Assembly (NCBI GenBank): GCA_002405405.1
Contig: DHLT01000291.1
Location: 1 to 18,081 of the forward strand
DNA from: Ignavibacteria bacterium UBA4661
Lineage (GTDB): Bacteria > Bacteroidota > Ignavibacteria > Kapaibacteriales > UBA4661
DNA length: 18,081 bases
Direction of reading: 5' to 3'
The notes beneath the pieces are model-generated. The model saw only the letters and a program-made list of their open reading frames with translations. It ran no database searches and was not told where the DNA came from. Every line of letters begins with the position of its first letter. The stretch's first letter is position 1. Below are positions 1 through 7,547 of the stretch, piece by piece. The translations under genes and the position numbers were made by a program.

Positions 1-2
1 TG

Positions 3-242
3 ATACCCTACATTCGTGCGGAGCCACAAACCTTGCAGACGGCACTCGAAGATGTTATGATGGAGCAAGACTTTACAGCAATCATGCTTCATCTCAAGGA
101 ACTTTCAAGTTTGATCAATGATATGCAGAATACTTCGGAAAAAGAAAAGCTACAGATACTGTATGATGTTTTGCAAAGAGAAGCCTCAGCAGAGAATAAC
201 CTATTCTTTTCAAAATTTACGGATGCACTGCTGATAGCATAA
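3..242 (+). CDS. 3' end of an unidentified protein (partial, cut by left edge)
   Basis: An open frame enters from the left edge and ends at TAA 240-242, giving about 79 C-terminal residues beginning IPYIRAEPQTLQTAL. The only candidate start inside is a TTG at 33, and the frame is open upstream of it, so this is the tail of a longer gene and not a small gene. It is rich in helix-forming Leu, Glu and Lys and has no membrane segment. The opening IPYIRAEPQTL resembles the end of the nucleotide-binding half of GT4-type glycosyltransferases, and a polysaccharide cluster lies nearby on the other strand, but this is a guess. The next gene begins about 24 bases downstream on the same strand, so the two may be co-transcribed. 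Confidence 0.6.
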   Translation: MPYIRAEPQTLQTALEDVMMEQDFTAIMLHLKELSSLINDMQNTSEKEKLQILYDVLQREASAENNLFFSKFTDALLIA

Positions 243-266
243 TTTGCTACAGAAAGGAAAATGCTC

Positions 267-701
267 ATGGATATGCAAGGACTAGTAGCAGACTATGGTG
301 CGATTGGTCTTGGTTTCTTTTGCTTTATATCAGGAACAATTCTTCCGATAAGTTCTGAAGCCGCCTTAGCACTTGCTCTTGCCAATGGTATGTCGCCAAG
401 TGTTGCATTAATGAGTGCTTCGGTTGGTAATTGTTCTGCTTGTGCCTTGAACTATGGTTTGGGATGGTGGTTTGGACACCGAATGCATACGAAGTTGATG
501 GCATCACGTTTTGGAGCAAAAGCACTGCATTGGATTGAATCGTTGCGCTGGTGGGGTTTGGCAGGCTCATGGCTTCCATTTATAGGGGATCCTCTCACTA
601 TTGCCAGTGGCATCGCCGGAATGCCATTTTTACCTTTTGCTATAATTGTCTTCGGTTTGCGTATCCTGCGATATGCTGCGGTGATCGCCGGTATGCAGTA
701 A
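267..701 (+). CDS. YqaA/DedA-like small inner-membrane protein (VTT domain)
   Basis: About 144 residues, nearly all hydrophobic: an N-terminal segment (GAIGLGFFCFISGTILP), a central GNCSACALNYGLGWWFG segment, and a C-terminal segment ending RILRYAAVIAGMQ. The FISGTILPISSEAAL stretch matches the early Leu-Pro-x-x-x-Glu signature of YqaA proteins, a short branch of the SNARE-associated/VTT (DedA) family of inner-membrane proteins. Related proteins are implicated in lipid carrier or phospholipid translocation, but the substrate of YqaA members is not established. ATG 267 is preferred because the AAAGGA at 253-258 lies 8 bases upstream. ATG 261 is possible but too close to that site. The TAA stop sits in the loop of a perfect hairpin (688-712). 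The gene converges with the desaturase 34 bases away. Confidence 0.8.
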   Translation: MDMQGLVADYGAIGLGFFCFISGTILPISSEAALALALANGMSPSVALMSASVGNCSACALNYGLGWWFGHRMHTKLMASRFGAKALHWIESLRWWGLAGSWLPFIGDPLTIASGIAGMPFLPFAIIVFGLRILRYAAVIAGMQ

Positions 702-712
702 TTGCATACCGG
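688..712. terminator. Perfect 10-bp hairpin between convergent genes, stop codon in loop
   Basis: Left arm CCGGTATGCA (688-697), loop GTAAT (698-702) and right arm TGCATACCGG (703-712) are fully complementary. The TAA stop of the YqaA-like gene occupies 699-701, inside the loop. The hairpin lies just before the convergent desaturase 3' end (736). No T-run follows on either strand, so it is not a classical intrinsic terminator. It may act as a shared 3'-end stabiliser or a U-tract-less terminator. Confidence 0.5.
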
Positions 713-735
713 AGAACAACCACAATCGACAATAC

Positions 736-1737
736 TCACTCTAATGCAAATTCACGATGGTATAGAAAATTGAAATCAAATGTTTTTTTCGTGGACTTAA
801 AGTCAAGATATTCAGCGATTTTCTGAAGCCGTGCGGGGATTTTCATGATTTTTTCTTGGGCTTGACGACCCATTTCGTTGAGTCCGGTCAGAGTTTCAAT
901 TTTCCAAAACTCGATAGACTCTTCAACGATTTTTTTGTAGTCATGTGGACCATAGATGCCAATGCGACGCACAACATCTGCCATTTCTTTGAAGTGTGGC
1001 ATGGTTAGTCCGGGCATATCAATCGCGGGCATAATTGTCAGTGCTGATTGTAATGCACGATTGGGGTCGAGATTCAAGATCGCCTTGAAGATATTACGAT
1101 AAAACATAAAGTGCTTGGATTCATCGCCAGCAATACATTTCAAAATGCCATACAAGAGAGGTTCATCTTCGCTGACCACTTTGCCGGTGTTATAGTGTGA
1201 CCATTGCGTAGCGCGCTCTTGCAGGGTAGTGTATACGAAAACACGATACGGATCCTTATCCCAACTTGGCGTAAAGCCTGCTTGCTGATAGGCGAATTGC
1301 ATAAACTCAACATGGCGGTACTGAAAAATACGTGCTTCGCGCGTGTAATCTCGAAGCAGGCATCCATGGCGGTCTTCTTCCGCTGTCCACAAAAAATTCC
1401 ACTTATTCCAAATACTGTTTTCACCCAAATGCGCCGAGATAAGTCGGTGAAAATGTGGTAAACCCTCTTCGGTAATCAAGTTCAAACAAATCGCTACACG
1501 TGCTGCGTCAGGGATGCCCCGTGCACGTTCCCGAAGAACAGCAAGACGTTTTTCTTGGTCTTCAGTCATGCGTTCATCTGCAGGAAGAAAATCATTTGGC
1601 GACCAATCGCGCCGATTATGAAAGTGCTTTTCCATCAAGGAATGCACAAAAGAAGTTAATTGATCGAGGACTTCAAATTTTTCGCATGTTTCGAAATGTT
1701 CTTGTTTGTCTGGGGCAGTGGGGAAGCGTAGTTGCAT
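736..1737 (-). CDS. Acyl-[acyl-carrier-protein] desaturase (ferritin-like di-iron)
   Basis: A 333-residue soluble desaturase of the plant stearoyl-ACP desaturase/DesA1 family, which puts a double bond into ACP-bound fatty acyl chains using O2 and reduced ferredoxin. The di-iron ligand pattern is complete: ITEEGLPHF (Glu90/91), EEDRHG (Glu121, His124), LQERAT (Glu175) and DESKHF (Glu206, His209). There are no membrane segments, and the length is near the family norm. ATG 1737 (MQLRFPTAPD) was chosen; the frame extends to a GTG at 1776, which adds an unconvincing hydrophobic leader. The stop is TGA. The gene lies 137 bases after the membrane VWA gene on the same strand, and that gap shows no convincing terminator or promoter. 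Its likely role is unsaturated fatty-acid synthesis or membrane fluidity in an aerobic cell; the electron donor is not in this window. Confidence 0.92.
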   Translation of the reverse strand: MQLRFPTAPDKQEHFETCEKFEVLDQLTSFVHSLMEKHFHNRRDWSPNDFLPADERMTEDQEKRLAVLRERARGIPDAARVAICLNLITEEGLPHFHRLISAHLGENSIWNKWNFLWTAEEDRHGCLLRDYTREARIFQYRHVEFMQFAYQQAGFTPSWDKDPYRVFVYTTLQERATQWSHYNTGKVVSEDEPLLYGILKCIAGDESKHFMFYRNIFKAILNLDPNRALQSALTIMPAIDMPGLTMPHFKEMADVVRRIGIYGPHDYKKIVEESIEFWKIETLTGLNEMGRQAQEKIMKIPARLQKIAEYLDFKSTKKTFDFNFLYHREFALE

Positions 1738-1874
1738 GGAAAATCTCTGAAAGTGGACGAGAAAAATGGTATGCACATGATGAAATACATAGCAACTTAC
1801 GGGAAACCTATGGAGGATGAGCAGGAATTCTTAGCAAAGAATATTGATACTTCCAATATGTGACAATATTGTTC

Positions 1875-4082
1875 TTACATCATACCGCTTTGCTTGCGCA
1901 ACCACCATTCCGCAGAGAATGCAAGAATGGCAAGAGCAACTGTCCAGAACGTTGTCCAGAGGGGGATTTCCTTCTGCTCGGTAATAGGTCGAGATACAAA
2001 ATTGGGTTCCGCAAGCATGGCTCGAAGTACTTCTTGAGGGTTGCATTCGTGTATAGGGATAAATTTCCCGCCGGTCTTGATTGCTATATCTTTTAAGAGT
2101 CGGTCATTCATACGTTGATCTTGATACTCAAGTGCAACATTGCCAATAGTGAAGCGTCCGGCATCTTCACCAAGGAGAGCGTCACGATATAATGCATTCC
2201 CTGAAAAGCTGTACTCGCCTGCGCGCAAACCTTGTACTTGCGCGGTGTAGCGACCGTTACCGATGCCGGTCAACAGAATATCGCGCTTATCATTTGCATT
2301 CGATGACCCAAGGAGGGAGAGTGTTACACGCACATCGGCATTATCGGCGGGTGTATAACTTTGGTCGTATACCTGCGCAACAATCTCAACCGGTTCGCCT
2401 TGTGCGTACACATCGCGTGTTGTAGCAATGCGCATGCGTTTGCCTTGATCGCCGGCAGTAATCCATCGTGCGGCATTATTCACAAAAAGCGAGAGAATAT
2501 CAGCAGACTCTTTGCCCTTGCTTCGATCGGCAGCAAATCCCATCAATCGCCAGCGGAAAAGCCCGTAGCCCAAGACGGCAAGAACTCGTGTTGATGCACC
2601 GGTACGTTGTAGAATCAGAGGTTCATTGACAGATGTCGAGCCAATACGAATAGTTGCCAATACTTCGGCTTCGGGTTTTGCACGTGCAAAGAGTTCGGTA
2701 CGAAAAATTGGAGGTAATGCCTCCCACTGTATCGCATCCTCATCAGCGCCTTGAATTTTCATAGCAGGCGAGCTGAGTGCTTTGGCTGTTACTTGTGCTT
2801 GTACCAAAACTTCTTGTTGCGAATTCGAGGCAACAGTAAAAGGTAAGTAATTATCAAAGACCCGTGCTTTTGCATAGTCTGTTTCGCGTGAAGCGATAAA
2901 AAGCAGGGGTTTATTGTGTGAAAGTTCTTCGGCAATCATGTCCATTGTGCTTGAACCGCTTTGAGCGGTAGGATAACCCACCATGATGATACACTCTGCC
3001 GCGCGAAGAATTTCGCGAGTCAGTGTACCTTCACGTCCGCCAAAGTCATAAAAAACATCACCTGTTTTCTGAACAAAGGCTTTGATCTCAGTAGAATTAT
3101 CACCTAGCAAATTCCGTATAAAGGAGACATCAGCAGATGGTGCACCACAAATCATGACAAAGGAGCGTTTGTCTTTGAGGACGCGGATAAAGCGCGCTAT
3201 GGTATTATTCTTTTCAGTCAATTCATTGGCAATAGGGACAATTTCAGCAGTAAGCTTACGTGTGCCATCGCTTGTAGGGGTGTAGGTGAATTGTACACTT
3301 TGCACTTCGTTGGCAGAGCGTGGCGTAATAATTTGTTCACCGATCGTGGTTGCATCATCTTTTAAAAGAACACGCAGAGAAGTTTGTGCAAAGCCAACGG
3401 AGCGAATATTGACAACTACGGGCGTAGGAACATTGCTGTATGCAATATCATTCGCAATAATTGATGTGAGTGCAATGTCTTTAGGCAAGGTTGTATCGCC
3501 GATGCCAATAGTCGTAATCGGGCGCGCCAGTATTTCTGCGGCATAGAGAGGATTATCACCGACATTATAGGCACCATCTGTAACAAGAAGAAGTGAACGG
3601 ACATTGGTACGATCTGCTGTCTTGCCAACTTCAGTAAGAGCTTGATGGATATTAGAGAACTGTCCCGTCAGTGTGATAGAGTCATTGGAAAACGAAGTCA
3701 ATTCTTGTGTGCCTGCGTCGAAGCGATACACGACAACTTTATTGCCAAGAGCACTCAGATTTGCGTTACGAAGAAATTCACGGTAGAGTTTTGTTCGATC
3801 AAAGGTTGCATCTTTCATGCCTGCCGACAACGAATTATCCAGCACAATGGCAAGGCGTGGTTCTTCTTCACGTGAGGATACAAGACGCAAAAGCGGTTCA
3901 CTTAAGATGAGAAGCATGATCCACAATCCTATCGTGCGTAAAGTGATGAGTACCCTACGTCGTGCATCGGTAATCGGCGGCACCGTAATGCGATAGCTGT
4001 ACCAAGCAATACAAGCAGAAGGCAGTGCCAGCAAAACTGCTACCCACCACAAAGTGCCAAAAATGAGAGTTGATGAAAACAT
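1875..4082 (-). CDS. Large membrane-anchored VWA-domain protein (BatA-like N-terminus, GATase-like middle)
   Basis: 735 residues. Two N-terminal membrane segments (about 6-30 and 44-67) precede a von Willebrand A domain (about 75-230) whose metal-site motif is LDNSLSAG (Asp82, Ser84, Ser86) with VTDG at Asp169. The next region (about 230-320) looks beta-sandwich-like. A stretch from about 320 to 420 (MICGAPSADVSFIRNLL to ECIIMVGYP) resembles the glutamine-amidotransferase-like fold found in other bacterial membrane VWA proteins. The C-terminus carries one more membrane helix (about 700-725) and a short charged tail. This architecture belongs to the Bat/aerotolerance-type and related envelope proteins, whose biochemical role is poorly defined. 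Neither a MoxR ATPase nor a DUF58 partner is adjacent, so it is not a standard bat operon. ATG 4082 is the first start and has no visible Shine-Dalgarno site. Confidence 0.8.
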   Translation of the reverse strand: MFSSTLIFGTLWWVAVLLALPSACIAWYSYRITVPPITDARRRVLITLRTIGLWIMLLILSEPLLRLVSSREEEPRLAIVLDNSLSAGMKDATFDRTKLYREFLRNANLSALGNKVVVYRFDAGTQELTSFSNDSITLTGQFSNIHQALTEVGKTADRTNVRSLLLVTDGAYNVGDNPLYAAEILARPITTIGIGDTTLPKDIALTSIIANDIAYSNVPTPVVVNIRSVGFAQTSLRVLLKDDATTIGEQIITPRSANEVQSVQFTYTPTSDGTRKLTAEIVPIANELTEKNNTIARFIRVLKDKRSFVMICGAPSADVSFIRNLLGDNSTEIKAFVQKTGDVFYDFGGREGTLTREILRAAECIIMVGYPTAQSGSSTMDMIAEELSHNKPLLFIASRETDYAKARVFDNYLPFTVASNSQQEVLVQAQVTAKALSSPAMKIQGADEDAIQWEALPPIFRTELFARAKPEAEVLATIRIGSTSVNEPLILQRTGASTRVLAVLGYGLFRWRLMGFAADRSKGKESADILSLFVNNAARWITAGDQGKRMRIATTRDVYAQGEPVEIVAQVYDQSYTPADNADVRVTLSLLGSSNANDKRDILLTGIGNGRYTAQVQGLRAGEYSFSGNALYRDALLGEDAGRFTIGNVALEYQDQRMNDRLLKDIAIKTGGKFIPIHECNPQEVLRAMLAEPNFVSRPITEQKEIPLWTTFWTVALAILAFSAEWWLRKQSGMM

Positions 4083-4175
4083 GAAGCAAGATAAAGGGGA
4101 GTTCGCAAATGATATTCTTTACGTGATATGTAGATCAGCTGACAGCATCCCTACGCTTATTGGTTGTTATCGTTT

Positions 4176-4877
4176 CTACAAGCCAAGTGCAAGCCGCCAC
4201 ACAATCCATGCCGCTTCGAAAATGATATTTTTGCTCATCTTCGAGGTACCACTACGCCGATCAACAAAAATGATAGGAATCTCTTTCAAACGGGCACCTG
4301 CTTTCCAAAGCTTGTAATTGATTTCAATCTGAAATGCATAGCCATTGGAATGAATACGATCTAATTTGATTGTACGAAGAAACTCTGTTTTGATTGCCTT
4401 AAAACCACCGGTTGCATCATATAACGGCAACCGTGTAATGAATCGTGTATACAAGTTTGCCGAGTAACTCAATATCAATCGGCGTAAGGGCCAGTTCACG
4501 ACGGTAACACCGCCATTGAGATAGCGTGAACCAATTACCACATCCCTATGTTCCAACTCACGTAAAAAATTTGGTATTTCTTGAGGATCATGAGAAAAAT
4601 CGGCATCCATTTCAAACACGACATCGTATCCACGATCCAAACCAAACTGAAAGCCCTCACAGTATGCTGTTCCTAAGCCAAGTTTACCGGCACGTTTGAG
4701 TAAGTGCACACGTGGATTGGCGCGTTGAATATCGTGTACAATATCAGCGGTGCCATCGGGCGAATTATCGTCAACAATCAGTATATCAACACTCTGCTCT
4801 GCCGAGAGAACTGCTTCAATAATTGCTGTGATGTTATCACATTCGTTATAGGTCGGTATAATGATAAGAGATTTCAA
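4176..4877 (-). CDS. Polyprenyl-phosphate mannosyltransferase-like glycosyltransferase (GT2, DPM1 type)
   Basis: About 233 residues of a single GT-A domain with no membrane helix. The motif series matches dolichol/polyprenol-monophosphate mannose synthases: IIIPTYNECDNI, VDDNSPDGTADI (nucleotide binding), EMDADFSHDP (Asp-x-Asp metal site), GSRYLNGG, ATGGFKAI and RRSGTSKMSK. Such enzymes transfer mannose or another hexose from GDP/UDP-sugar to a polyprenyl phosphate at the inner face of the membrane. The frame lacks any early ATG. TTG 4877 gives MKSLIIIPTYNE, the usual family N-terminus, while TTG 4901 would add eight residues. The stop is TAG. It follows the FkbM gene by a few dozen bases on the same strand, so co-transcription is likely and a role in lipid-linked sugar donor synthesis is inferred. 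Confidence 0.87.
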   Translation of the reverse strand: MKSLIIIPTYNECDNITAIIEAVLSAEQSVDILIVDDNSPDGTADIVHDIQRANPRVHLLKRAGKLGLGTAYCEGFQFGLDRGYDVVFEMDADFSHDPQEIPNFLRELEHRDVVIGSRYLNGGVTVVNWPLRRLILSYSANLYTRFITRLPLYDATGGFKAIKTEFLRTIKLDRIHSNGYAFQIEINYKLWKAGARLKEIPIIFVDRRSGTSKMSKNIIFEAAWIVWRLALGL

Positions 4878-4934
4878 TGCGGAGTAAAAAATAAAATGCA
4901 AGAAAACAAATGTGTACGATCAGGATTATAAATA

Positions 4935-5699
4935 TCAAGCCCATGTTTTTACGGCGCGGAGTGGACTGTGTTGCAAGACAAAGACGCAATCACATTGTGC
5001 AAGAGCATTATCATAGGGTCTGCGTAAGCTATCAGTAATATCATAAAGCACATAGCCATTCTCTGCCATCATGCCGATAATATCATGGATGATCGGTGCT
5101 TTCGGAAAAAACTCCATTAATCCGACTTCAATAATAAAAGCATGAGTTCTACCAAAACAAGAAGGCATGCCTTTGAGAACTTCCTTCTCAAATCCTTGAA
5201 CATCAATTTTGACAAGATCAGGAACAGCCAGTTTTTTTTCGTGAATGAGATTGTCAACAGTAACAATCGGCACAACTCTTCGCTCTAAGCCTTGTGTTGC
5301 AGGATCATTCCTGTCAGGTGAAAACGAACTTCCGGCGCGGTCTTCCCACACGGTTAGAGTGAGTTCTCCCGGTTCAGCACCTGCACCGGCAAGTAATGTT
5401 TGTGAAGCCGGAAAATCCTTAACAAATGCCGATAGATGTGGTTGCATTTCGTACTGTGGTTCAATTAAAAAGCACTGAGCATGGGGAAACGAGCGCATTG
5501 CCAAGCGACTCCATTCGCCACGATTTGCACCGACATCGAGAATTGTTGTTACCTGTACATGGTGTGCCTGAAGCTGACGAAAAAATGCTGTCAGTGCTTT
5601 TGCTCCGGGCTTGTGTGACTTATACCACTCCACCGCACGAAACACGGGCGCGCCTAGTATAGGATTGCGATAAAGAAATTGCTTGAGTGTTTGTGTCAT
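4935..5699 (-). CDS. FkbM-family SAM-dependent methyltransferase
   Basis: 254 residues. The SAM-binding motif I is ILDVGANRGEWS (about 53-64), followed by the acidic LIEPQ (78-82), VDNLI (148-152) and KIDVQGFEKEVLKG (164-177), the order and spacing typical of FkbM methyltransferases. Members methylate hydroxyl groups of sugars, polyketides or other small molecules. Beside a WbaP-type transferase and a GT2 enzyme, methylation of a surface glycan sugar is the likeliest job, though the substrate cannot be read from sequence. ATG 5699 is the first start. The stop is TGA. The 73 bases between it and the upstream wbaP-like stop contain no terminator, which fits one transcription unit. Confidence 0.88.
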   Translation of the reverse strand: MTQTLKQFLYRNPILGAPVFRAVEWYKSHKPGAKALTAFFRQLQAHHVQVTTILDVGANRGEWSRLAMRSFPHAQCFLIEPQYEMQPHLSAFVKDFPASQTLLAGAGAEPGELTLTVWEDRAGSSFSPDRNDPATQGLERRVVPIVTVDNLIHEKKLAVPDLVKIDVQGFEKEVLKGMPSCFGRTHAFIIEVGLMEFFPKAPIIHDIIGMMAENGYVLYDITDSLRRPYDNALAQCDCVFVLQHSPLRAVKTWA

Positions 5700-5772
5700 G
5701 ATCGTATGGCGTATATGCGTGTGTTGCTATCTTCTTCTTGTCATTGGATATTTTTATAATGGGCATAAGTTC

Positions 5773-7302
5773 TTATCCTTGCCCTTTACCTTGAAAAACT
5801 TTGACGACAGTTCGGAGAATAATTTCAATATCCAAGCGAAAGGACATATTCTCAATGTAATAGAAATCAAACTTCAAACGGTCGCGTACTTCATCGAGAG
5901 AGTCTTCATAGCCATCATTTTGTACTTGCCACCAGCCCGTTAAACCCGGTCGTACTTTTAGTCGGCGTGAATAGTAGGGTACTTCTTGAGTAAATTTTTC
6001 AACAAACATCGGGCGTTCAGGTCGTGGACCGACCACTGACATATGACCAACAAAAATATTCCAAAACTGAGGTATTTCGTCAAGGTGGGACTTACGCAAA
6101 AAACGACCAATCGGTGTAACGCGAGGATCATTCATCTTTGCCCATTGTGGCCCAAGTTTTTCAGCATCGGTACGCATAGAGCGAAATTTCCACATTTTGA
6201 AAGTCTTGCCATCTTTGCCGGAGCGTTCTTGCCCATAGAAAATTGGACCGGGCGATGTAAAGCGCACAGCGCAACCAATGATGAGATAAAGTGGTAAGCC
6301 AAAAAGCATTGCACACCCACTCAAAGCAATATCGAGCAGTCGTTTTGCAATGGCTTCCCATGGCTTCATGAGTTGTGTGCTGATTTCAATGAGAGGTACG
6401 CCATAGAGTTGAAATGTTCGCGCTTGCCCCATAAAAATGTCATATAAGTCGGGTTGAATTTTGACATTGATATCCATGGTTTCACATTCCCATGCAATGC
6501 CAAGTAATTCATCATGATTGTGATGGCGCAAAGCAATAATAGCTTCGGTAGGTTTATACTCGCGAATAATATCTTGTAGTTGCGGCAGTATGCCGAGTAC
6601 AGGAGCATAAGAAAATTCTTGTGTATTCTGTTGCCATGAAGCAATCTCCGCTTCGTTATGCAAGACAACCCCCTGCACACGATAGCCATACCACCGGAAG
6701 TGTTTGAGCGATGTCAGGACATCGGCGACGCGCTCGGCATCGCCAATAACAAGAGCAGGAATACGAATGATACCTCGTCTGCGTAAACGACGTTGGAGTG
6801 CACGTGCAAGAGATCGACCGGCGATCAACAGCAATGCCATGAAGATCCAGTACAAAACAATAATCAATCGTGAAATACCTGCACGCTTAAAGTCATCATC
6901 AAAGTAAATAACAAGCATTAACAGCAGGCATCCATAAAACGAAATACGTACTAAACTGAATGCTTCATCAAAAGGAGAACGAATGAACCAATTTTTATAC
7001 ATACCGGCAAGCCAAAAGAGCAGCGTCCAATAGATGGTCATCGTCAGCATCATTTGGTAGGGAATTGCCATCGTACCGAGTGTGATTGATGTACCCGGCA
7101 CTTCAACCGGCATTGCGGGAAGATAATCAGGATGGAGTAGGGCTGAGAACCACCCTGTGCGAAAACGCATAAAGTAGTACAAAGCAAATCCAGCCGATGT
7201 CGCAATGACATCAGCAACAAACTGAAACAGCCACGGAGGAAGCGTCAGTATGCGTTGTATCGAAGAAGGTGTAGAATGTGCTGTAGCCAAGGGATGAGAC
7301 AT
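5773..7302 (-). CDS. Undecaprenyl-phosphate glycosyl-1-phosphate transferase (WbaP/WcaJ-type, polyisoprenyl-phosphate hexose-1-P transferase)
   Basis: 509 residues. The N-terminal third has several hydrophobic helices (for example LFQFVADVIATSAGFALYYF). A middle nucleotide-binding-like CoA_binding_3 region follows (around RIPALVIGDAERVADVL). The C-terminal bacterial sugar transferase domain spans about 320-509, with KRLLDIALS, TSPGPIFYGQERSGKDG, KFRSMRTDAEKLGP, GRFLRKSHLDEIPQFWNI, MSVVGPRPE and VRPGLTGWWQV. These are hallmark motifs of enzymes that move hexose-1-phosphate from UDP-sugar to undecaprenyl phosphate, the first step of exopolysaccharide or O-antigen repeat-unit assembly at the inner membrane. 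ATG 7302 (MSHPLATAHS) was preferred over the longer frame to 7413, which runs back into the upstream terminator. A possible promoter lies at 7346-7375. It probably heads the wbaP-fkbM-GT2 unit. Confidence 0.92.
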   Translation of the reverse strand: MSHPLATAHSTPSSIQRILTLPPWLFQFVADVIATSAGFALYYFMRFRTGWFSALLHPDYLPAMPVEVPGTSITLGTMAIPYQMMLTMTIYWTLLFWLAGMYKNWFIRSPFDEAFSLVRISFYGCLLLMLVIYFDDDFKRAGISRLIIVLYWIFMALLLIAGRSLARALQRRLRRRGIIRIPALVIGDAERVADVLTSLKHFRWYGYRVQGVVLHNEAEIASWQQNTQEFSYAPVLGILPQLQDIIREYKPTEAIIALRHHNHDELLGIAWECETMDINVKIQPDLYDIFMGQARTFQLYGVPLIEISTQLMKPWEAIAKRLLDIALSGCAMLFGLPLYLIIGCAVRFTSPGPIFYGQERSGKDGKTFKMWKFRSMRTDAEKLGPQWAKMNDPRVTPIGRFLRKSHLDEIPQFWNIFVGHMSVVGPRPERPMFVEKFTQEVPYYSRRLKVRPGLTGWWQVQNDGYEDSLDEVRDRLKFDFYYIENMSFRLDIEIILRTVVKVFQGKGQG

Positions 7303-7345
7303 GAAGTACTCAGTCGAAATCAGTACAAAGAATGATTGCGTGAGA

Positions 7346-7375
7346 ATAGTATGCAAAAATAAACCTTGCGTACAA
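7346..7375 (-). promoter_or_regulatory. Candidate promoter for the wbaP-like gene
   Basis: On the minus strand, TTGTAC (7375-7370) is followed after 18 bases by TACTAT (7351-7346), each two mismatches from the sigma-70 hexamers. It lies between the terminator at 7398-7429 and the wbaP-like ATG at 7302, giving a leader of about 35-40 bases. The position is right but the match is modest, and FCB bacteria may use different promoter elements. Confidence 0.35.
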
Positions 7376-7397
7376 GTGCGCGTAGTTTGATAAACAC

Positions 7398-7429
7398 AAA
7401 AAAAATCGCCCACAAATACATGTGAGCGA
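7398..7429 (-). terminator. Intrinsic terminator (minus strand) after the HAD-VWA-MCP unit
   Basis: Reading the minus strand, TCGCTCACA (7429-7421), loop TGTATT, then TGTGGGCGA (7414-7406) form a 9-bp stem with one G-T wobble, followed at once by eight T residues (7405-7398). This is a textbook Rho-independent terminator. It lies about 120 bases beyond the chemotaxis-gene stop and upstream of the wbaP-like start, so it separates two minus-strand transcription units. Confidence 0.88.
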
Positions 7430-7547
7430 CAAATATACTCAATACCTTATTCTTCTGCCTGATGCAATGGTGCTTTTTCCGTGTATTATTTGGATAGGGT
7501 AGAATCTTATTCAAGTAAGTTATGCGCCCCTTGTATTACGCACACCA

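Noticed and set aside
7430..7547. A possible small RNA or tRNA between the MCP stop and the terminator.
   Set aside because: I could not fold a cloverleaf or recognise a conserved RNA. It is best taken as the 3' untranslated region leading to the terminator.
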